From assembly GCA_028023455.1 (NCBI GenBank), contig JAQFVV010012510.1, forward strand, positions 746,001 through 810,000: 64,000 nt of DNA. The letters run 5' to 3'. Positions 56,358 to 64,000 of the stretch are shown piece by piece. Every line of letters begins with the position of its first letter. Within the stretch, counting starts at the first letter, position 1. The stretch comes from Epiperipatus broadwayi. Lineage: Eukaryota > Onychophora > Udeonychophora > Euonychophora > Peripatidae. The notes below the pieces were generated by a model, which did not search any database, had not been told where the DNA came from, and saw only the letters and a program-made list of their open reading frames with translations. A program made the translations under genes and the position numbers.

Positions 56358-58335
56358 TGTTATGACTCAACTTACCTTCGATAATGGATTTGTCCAGATT
56401 CAATCTTATCTTGGTTGGATTTAGAATTCATCACTATAGACCAATTGTTTATACGTATAGATAAAATATAAACAATGGTAGAAACTGCCTAATAGAAATA
56501 AAGATGCTTTGTGAATCCAGTTTCTCCCATTAAGGAAGGTATCTTGCTATAAATTTGCAGACCATTTGGACATAAAGTCAGATAACAACGATATAACTGT
56601 CAGCGCTGAACAGCAGCATGCATATAGTTCACAATATTGATAAAACAGTGAGGTAAATTCACACTGAAATGGAAGCTGCTAGATATTAAACCTGACATGA
56701 AGCAAGCTATTGCAATATAGCTGGAAATTGGAAGTGTTAGGTACACCTAAAAGGGCATCTAAAGTCCTTTGCTTTACTAGTTATATGCCAACTAAATGCT
56801 ATACCTAGCCAACATATGTCAGGCAAATACTATAGCAGATGTCTCATGTAAAATACATTGTAAATGTACATTTTATATAAACTTAATAATTATTTAATAA
56901 TACTAGTGCGAGTTTCTGTTTATTCTGAAATTACATAAATGCAACAGATCTAGTGTAGTCAATAATGATACAATCTTAGTGTTCAGGCCACTATTCAGAC
57001 AATAATGATACAACAGTATTAAAAGTGTTCAGGCCACCACTCCTCTCTGGGAGCAATGGCAGGCTAAGAAACTAGTTCAAGGGATTAAAAAAATGCTAAA
57101 AAAAAAACACAAACAGAGGCAGCTGGGATACCTATATTGCCAGAAAGTTATTAGAGCAGCATTCTACACCAAGCACAGTTAGTGGCAATATGTTAGATGA
57201 ACTACTGTTTAACAGGGCTCACAGAACTTAGATTTAATTGTTCTAATGAAAAAATTTAAAATAGAAGTACTAAAATGCAGGTAAGCACCCAAATTCTATG
57301 TGATATATATAGTAAAACCACCAAATGGGTTCCAGCAGTTGAGATCAAGATAAAAAATAATCGTTGTTCAAACTGCGGCAGAGATCAGCAAAATCTGAAC
57401 TATGAGGTCACCAATCAGCAGAAAATAGAAGTACTAAAATGCAGATAAACACCCAAATTCTAGGTCATAAGCATAATGAAATTACCAAATGGGTCCCAGC
57501 AGTTGAGATCAAGATAAAAGAATAATTGTTGTTCAAGCAGCAGTCAGACAGCAATACCACAGGCAGAGATCAACTAAAGCTGAACTATGAGGTAACTAAT
57601 CAGCAGTAAAAAGTCTACAAGATTCAAAAACACCAGACCTTAGTAAAGATGAAAACACCAGATTTGATGATGAGAAAACCAGATCTACAAATGAAGACAC
57701 AGATTTCCATGATAATGGAATCGGACCTAAAAAAGTCAGAAAACAACAAAGACATCAGCCAATGCAATTCAGTAACTATTTTCCAGAGCTAAGTTTACCC
57801 CAAGGGAGGAAATATTATAGCTCAACTTACCTTCAAGTAGATTCAATATTTCGACATTCATCACTAATGATTATATGTATAGATAAAATATAGCCAATGG
57901 TAAAACAGGTCAATAGGTGAAGATGCTCAGTGAATCTGATTGCTTCCATTAAGGAAGAGACCTAGCTACAAATTGGCAGTCCATTTAGAAGTAAAGTTAG
58001 ACAACCACCTAATTGTCAGATATGAATTGCAGTATGCACGTTGTCCACAATATTTTTAAAGTAGTAAGGCAAGTTCAACTGAACTAGAATCTGCTAGATA
58101 TTAAATGTGACATGAGATAAGCTGTCATGGTATAAGGTAGAAATGTTAGGCGCATCTAGAAGGGCACCTAGTTGCATGGCAATTAGACCCTATATCTAGC
58201 CAATGTATAAAGTGAACAATATAACAGATCGCTTAAGTAGAATACATTGTAAATATATGTTGTATAAACGTTTAATAAATATTTAATCGTACTTGTGCAA
58301 GTTTGTGTTTATTCTGAATTTACACAAACACGACA
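56358..58335 (+). mobile_element. Non-autonomous LTR retrotransposon, GAAAA TSD
   Basis: Two direct repeats: 5' LTR 56358-56946 (TG...CA) and 3' LTR 57813-58335 (TATT...CA), clearly homologous (CTCAACTTACCTTC start, ATACATTGTAAAT and GTTTATTCTGAA near the end). GAAAA flanks at 56353-56357 and 58336-58340. A purine tract CCAAGGGAGGAAA (57800-57812) precedes the 3' LTR. The interior of about 870 bp has no open frame but holds a tandem duplication (57257-57420 against 57421-57605, starting AAAATAGAAGTACTAAAATG). It lacks gag and pol and would need enzymes in trans. It ends 158 bp from the MED20 donor site. Confidence 0.85.
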
Positions 58336-58497
58336 GAAAAGATGCATATAGAGCCTAGATACTCTAAGTAAACAGAAAAACATATATCCAACAATAAAAG
58401 TTCAAACTACATTAAACTATAAACATCTGTAATAAAAAAAGTAATTAAGGTTTATGAATATATTAAATTACTGATAGTAAAAAAAAACTATATTTAC

Positions 58498-58748
58498 CTC
58501 AACTAATATTCCCTTGAAGTTGGGACCGATAGAAACACTACCAATTTTGACCAGGAAATCGGCCACTTCGAACCGCTGGCCTTTACTTTCGATCTTGGCC
58601 GACTTCTTGGGCGAATAAACACCTTGTAACTTTTGCATCAGCATATCAAATAAATTATCAGCTACTAAACAAAGCCCAGAGTCGAGCGCTGCAAAACATG
58701 TTGCCGGTTGCTCAGTATTATGCAGGACATGGACAATTCGTGATGGTG
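58498..58748 (-). CDS. MED20: MED20, internal coding exon
   Basis: Minus-strand exon of 251 bp between a TTTTAG acceptor (58749-58754) and a GTAAAT donor (58492-58497). It starts with the last two bases of a split codon and has 83 complete codons. Segments include RIVHVLHNTEQPATCFAALD, LCLVADNLFDMLMQKLQG, KIESKGQRFEVADFLVKIGS and GPNFKGILVE, the central conserved region of MED20. Codon use is richer in G and C than the surroundings, as expected for a real exon. The N-terminal exons were not found up to 64000 and probably lie beyond the window. Confidence 0.9.
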
Positions 58749-58759
58749 CTAAAATAATT

Positions 58760-61700
58760 ATATTAATAAGTGTTGTAGTAATTCTATAAACAATTATTAA
58801 GTACTATATATATGTACATGAAAATGATCAGTTTTAAATAAAATATAGAAAAAGAAAAATCTAGAGATAGATCAAGGACTAATCCCTACTTTTTCATTAC
58901 CCCCTCCCCCCAAAAAAAATTTCAATTATTAATGAAAGAAGTTTATGATTATTATATACGCTATTTCCCCTTATATCCACACTTTCAATATCAGCAGTTA
59001 CATTTAACTGCATTAAAAAAAAAATAAAAAAAAATTCAGAAATTTTAATTTTTTAGTTCACTGCACAAAACTTCACAAAAAAAAAAAGTATGACAAAATC
59101 TCTTTCAATTACATACCTGAAAATTTTAAAAATCATCATTTTTTCCATTTCATCATCAATAACGAAAAACAAAAACACAGAAATAATTTTTATTTTTTTT
59201 AAGAGAGAAACAATATTTTAAATGAGAAAAAGGAAAAGAATAACATTATTTATTTTAGGCTTTTCAAAAAACAAAAAATAAAGTTTTCAGTCTTTAACTA
59301 ATTCCACTTGTTGAGGTAAAAATAAAGACGGACATAGTTATTTATCCATTAGCTAATTCTACTTTTTTATTTAAGAGAAAAAAAGGGATATCTTTTCAAT
59401 TATCAACAAATAAGTTTTCTTGTCCATTCATAATTTTTTAAAGACCTAATATTGACTTTCTTAATTATAAAATTGTTAATTATACTTTATTTTTTTAATA
59501 ATTATTACTATTATTATTTTTTGATATCTTTTCATTGCTATTCATAAATTTCAGTATTCATAAAATTTGGAAAGAAATATCGTGGACACAGAAGAACTAC
59601 TATAAGATTAAATCACAAGACGCTTAACTTTTTTAATGAATTGTTATTGATATACAACAAAAACAAAATAAACATTTTACTATAATTAAATGAAAGTACA
59701 ATCTTAGTTTCAATATAGCAATGTATTATGTTAATAGTAGAAAAGCTAAATTTGACAATTATTTAAAAATTTTAATGAGAAGACAATGAGCATGTATATT
59801 CTAAGGAAAATATGAAGTAGACCACAAATTCCGCTGAGAAAATTTTAAACATTAAATTTACAATTGCTCGTATTGTTGCACAAATAAATAACAAAAAAAT
59901 AATGGTACCTTTTTAATGTGCATTCCGAATATTTTTCATACACAAGGCAGCTACTGAATCACTGCTGACATACTAAGCGATAAAGTTAATAAATAAGTGA
60001 AATACATATAATATTAACAGTAAATAATTTGAATAAAATTTGTGATCTCATGCTTATACAAAATATAAATATGGCAAATTTTATATTTTATCTTGGAGTT
60101 GTTTGAACAATAAAATTAATGGTAAATAAGTGAATAAGGAAATTTGTGATCTTGTGCATAACAGTTAATGAGCAAATAAGTATAATATTAACAGTAAATA
60201 TGGAAATTTATGACTTCATGACCTGTCCATCTACAATCGAGACTTTTGCTTCGTTTTTCAGTTTTTATATTAAATAATATAAATAAATAAAAATAAAAAA
60301 CACACTACTTGTTCATAATATTTGCTAAAAAAAATTTTTTTTTTCTTGTTTAGTTGTACTCTTTGATAATTAAAAAATTTTGATCTTTTTTATTTTGTAG
60401 TGTTTTTTCACAGTAAAAAATGTGGTGGCAAAATAAAAACAATCTGTATCTCTTTTTATTGACACTGGTAATGTTATTGTTTAATTTAATATTATACATA
60501 CTTATTGTGCAAACACTGCAGGATACAATATAAAATGTATTTTCTTTTTTTCTTGAATTTTTGTACTATTTTAACTTTACAACTTTTATTTTCATTCTAT
60601 CTGTTAATTATAGTTACAGTCTAATAAAGTTATACTATTTGTTAATTAAAACATTTTGTTCTATTTTTTCTTTGTAATCTTTATTTTCACATTAAATAAT
60701 CTAACATAATAGTACATAATGAGTAAAATACATATAACAAAATAATACACACAATAAATATTACACATTTAAATATAAAATTCTCATGCATTTATTGGTA
60801 GTAATATTATTTTAATATTATACATATTTTTCCCATATATTTACTATTATGTTATGTTTAGTGTTTAGTATGTCAGTAATAATTGAGTGACTCCTTTATG
60901 TGTTTAAAAAAACATCCAAAGCATACTAAAATAATACCTAAATATATATTAAAACCTTTTATTAAAACATAACACCTATGGATAATAATATTTTAGTCAA
61001 TAAATCCATTGAAAATTAAACTTCTTTATAATAAAGTATGACGAAAGTGAATATTCAAAATTCATATGTCACCAAATTTATTTATGAAATGCTGCAAGAG
61101 CTGTTGTGTGTGAGTGTGTGTGTATACACAACTTATTGCTGATAATGTGATCACAAAATTATTTGAATAATTATTAATCAAGAAAATATTTTTAATTAAT
61201 CATTTTTACTCCAAATTATTATGATAATATTATTTTTTTATTAAATAATTTATTACTAATTGAACATCAACAATTTAGAAATTGACACCTTACAACTTTC
61301 TACAATCCAGACAAAATTATCTAAAATAAAAAATAAATTTCCCAAACTATACAAATTAGGATTTATGCAAGTAATTTTTTTTTTATCTTGAATAAACCAA
61401 TACAGATATACTTTCAAGACAAATGAAAGAAAAAAAAATCATAACATATCTCAGATGTTATTTTCCTTTCGTCTAATTTTTAGTTTATAACTTAAAATTT
61501 AATGACTTTCATTTATATTAGAATAGCAATTAAAAAAGATTGTAAATGTTTTAATTGCAAATTTTTAAAATGCATTTCTGACATTTATATATTGTTTAAA
61601 ATGTTTTTAAAAATCCAGGTGGAAAGTTTTAAAAAAATGATAACGTCTAATTGCTACATGTTATTAAAATATCATAAACTAAAAATTTTCACTGATTATT

Positions 61701-63550
61701 CTTTTTTTAATCAATGAAAATATTGTAGTTTTTTAAATTACAAAAAATAACAATATTGAATTAGTATAAAATTATTTAATATAGTACTTCTTATATCAAA
61801 CTAGGAGACTGTGCCCTCCTGCTGCCTTCAGCATCCACCCCACCCCCTCTCCAGGACTTGCTTCTCTTACCCATTCATTTTCAGCGAAGTGTATGGAAAA
61901 ATATTTATTTCTTAACCATTCTTTCCATACAACAGGGCGTTTAAAACTCCAATGACACCAAACACATATATGTAGGATTTAAAATTTCCCCCCATTTAAC
62001 ATATTATATAAATTCGTCACTTATGATTTTTTGCAAAACTTCTTAAGGTAGATGTGTATTTCTAAATTCTATTTCTGAAAGCAGATTATTTATTGCCAAA
62101 GAAAAGAAAGATTGAAAGAATGTAATAACAAAGAGATTATTATCAATGCTTTTTTCCCAAAGTCCTAAAAAAAGCATAAAGATTCAAATATCTTTAGTAT
62201 TTCCAACTTTAAAATCGTCACTTCCAATACTTACATAAAGACTCTAAAAGAACATTTAATTTAAAGAAATTGTAAAAAAAACTTTATAAGTTACATTTAT
62301 ATATTTTGTCAAAAATTATAAAATTACGTCCAAAATTTAGATCTACTTTTCCGGCGTTAAATAAGTCCCATTAAGCATTTCATAAAATGCAACTTTTTTC
62401 TTCAACACATATTTAATTGCATAAGAGCAAATTTATTGTTAAATAAATAATTTTTAATATTTTTTCAGAATGTATTTTTTATTACAGATATTCTGTTTCT
62501 GTAGATATTTTTAACAATTGTTCTTTTTTAGAAAGGTGGCCATTTTAGTCATTTATTAACAGTTTACATCCGGGATTTTTAGCCAACATACATCATTTGG
62601 TACCATTTCTATTTCACATATCATATTATAGATATAGTACAGATAAATATTAAAATTGTTATTATTTCATATTTGTTTAAGTTTTCTGCAGCTTAAGTGC
62701 TTTAAAACACATATATAATAACGTAGTATAAATATTACATGCTATACATTCTGTTACTTATTATCTCTTTAAATGTGAAAAAAAAAATTCAATTTGAAAA
62801 ATTTGGAATCAAAAAACTTCCAGAATATGATATTAAAAATCCATAGTAAATGAATAAATTAAAGTAATTGACTCATAAGAATTATCTTTCAAAAAAAAAA
62901 ACAAATTTGAAAATTATCTCCTTTTTTTAGTAAATAATTAAGCAGTAATGACGCTGTATTTTGTGATACTGCCTGAACTTCTGCAGCAAACAGTTTTTCT
63001 GCTTCAATATCTTGTTTAACAATAGTTGTAAGCTTCATTTTATCCTCATCTTTATAGCTTATATTTTGGATAATCTTTATAAAGTAGATTCAATATTCTA
63101 TGTCAAGCAAGCTGAAGAATACCACATACAAATTTAAATAAAGTATCATTAAATAAAATTTCTTCAAAGATCATTTTATACTCATGGAGAGCGCAATAAC
63201 TTTGGCAAAATAACTATTTTACATATAACTAATTTAGTTTAAAATATTATAAATAAAATATCCTATAGTTAATTTGATAAACGCAAGAGCAGTACAATGA
63301 AATCTGTGTTACCCCTTGATATCCAAATCTGCCTTCCTACTTAAAAAGTTTCCAAAATAATCATCAAAACTGATAACTATCCTTCCAAAAGTTGTTGAAG
63401 ATTATCTTCCATCAATAGTTAATAATGCATTTGAATTTTATGAAAATAAATTACTAAATCAAAGTATAAAATATAAAATGCGCTAAAATGCAAGAACACA
63501 CAAAGCTGAAGACAAAGAAATATTAATACAGATTGATACAAACTAAATAT
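58760..63550. other. AT-rich stretch, probably MED20 intron
   Basis: No exon or repeat element is supported. A short minus-strand frame at about 62935-63060 (MKLTTIVKQDIEAEKLFAAE...) is less random than its surroundings but unrecognised. A TG run lies at about 61107-61124. Confidence 0.4.
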
Positions 63551-63559
63551 CTGTATCTA

Positions 63560-64000
63560 AGTATGTAACTAAGTGCTTTCGAGGGCCAGAGTCCTCATTT
63601 TCATGGCCATCTTGTAAATAAATAAATTGATTAAGAACGATGCAAATTTATGCAAATGAGATAGTTATGTATTCCATTTACTGGAGATCTTATAACAAGA
63701 GACTTCTCTGTTTATCAAGTTGTTATCTTTAGCGATAAAATAAGTTTCTTTTATCTCTCTTGAGATCATGCCGCTCTCTGCAAATAACCACTGGGTCTTT
63801 AGGTTGGCAATCATGACCAGCTGAGCTGCGGTGCTGTGTGAAAACCGAACTATAAGAAGTATCTGTTAATAGGAGGATGTGTGTTGGGATAGCCTAATGG
63901 ATTGCCAACCTAAAGACCCAGTGGTTATTTGCAGAGAGCGGCACAATCTCAAAAGAAAGATAAAAGAAGCTTACTTTATCGTTAAAGGTAACAACTCGAT
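63560..64000. repeat. Penelope-LTR-style inverted repeat, cut by window end
   Basis: AAGTGCTTTCGAGGGCCAGAGTCCTC near 63571 resembles the TAGCGCTTTCGGAGAC...GACTCC block of the element at 42.4 kb. Arms about 63716-63811 and 63900-63998 are inverted copies (CCACTGGGTCTTTAGGTTGG and complement) around a loop of about 90 bp. No coding region visible. Confidence 0.6.

Larger units (their letters stand above)
45638..58490 (-). other. MED20: MED20 intron, about 12.9 kb
   Basis: Bounded by a GT donor (58496-58497) and AG acceptor (45632-45633), read on the minus strand. It contains, in window order, an RTE element split by a hammerhead array (46.2-54.1 kb), AT-rich filler (54.1-56.35 kb) and a non-autonomous LTR element (56.36-58.34 kb). 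RTE, array and LTR element all lie on the strand opposite to MED20. Confidence 0.85.

Noticed and set aside
62935-63060. Possible MED20 upstream exon on the minus strand
   Set aside because: The frame does not resemble the MED20 N-terminal region and no matching splice sites could be supported.

Overview
The window is strongly AT-rich eukaryotic DNA with long non-coding stretches, spliced exons and dense transposon debris. The one host gene I recognise is MED20 (Mediator subunit 20). It lies on the minus strand as two exons (58498-58748 and 45431-45631) separated by an intron of about 12.9 kb. The protein fragments look like an arthropod or related invertebrate. The RTE, Penelope-like, L1/Tx1-like, Ty3/gypsy-like and tRNA-SINE repeats fit an invertebrate animal, but the species cannot be fixed from the sequence.

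Layout. 1-45 kb is downstream of MED20 and is repeat-dominated. It holds fold-back elements with 12-13 bp target-site duplications (TSDs), two tRNA-derived SINE families and a decayed minus-strand Ty3/gypsy element (6.1-11.65 kb) lacking reverse transcriptase. It also holds a 5'-inverted L1/Tx1-like insertion (26.18-27.63 kb), a minus-strand RTE 3' fragment (34.1-34.6 kb) and a Penelope-like GIY-YIG fragment between about 120-bp inverted repeats (42.3-43.2 kb). Within MED20, 45.6-58.5 kb is intron. It contains an RTE retrotransposon interrupted by a 5.2-kb tandem array, and a non-autonomous LTR element next to the exon. 58.75-63.5 kb is AT-rich, presumably further MED20 intron. 63.56-64 kb is another inverted-repeat element of Penelope-LTR style.

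Main discovery. Two sequence families scattered through the window carry type-I hammerhead self-cleaving ribozyme motifs. Family A has the core CUGAUGA...GAAA...GUC with stem I base-paired in two blocks. It occurs as inverted pairs, a 71-bp minimal remnant, and an array of 11 head-to-tail units of 466/467 bp inside the RTE element, each unit with one complete ribozyme. Family B has a different stem II (GUGCU/AGCAC) and an AUA cleavage triplet. Covarying stem positions between copies support selection on RNA structure. Family A copies are repeatedly flanked by exact 10-13 bp TSDs. The array has a 13-bp TSD, and the second RTE copy at 34.4 kb shows the unoccupied site. I interpret this as a retrozyme-like, non-autonomous retroelement system, probably mobilised by a Penelope-like element. 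The class (hammerheads in Penelope-like elements and retrozymes) is known; this nested array in a MED20 intron and its detailed architecture are what is notable here.

Coordinates of degenerate repeats are approximate. Exact positions are given where TSDs, splice sites or motif cores fix them.
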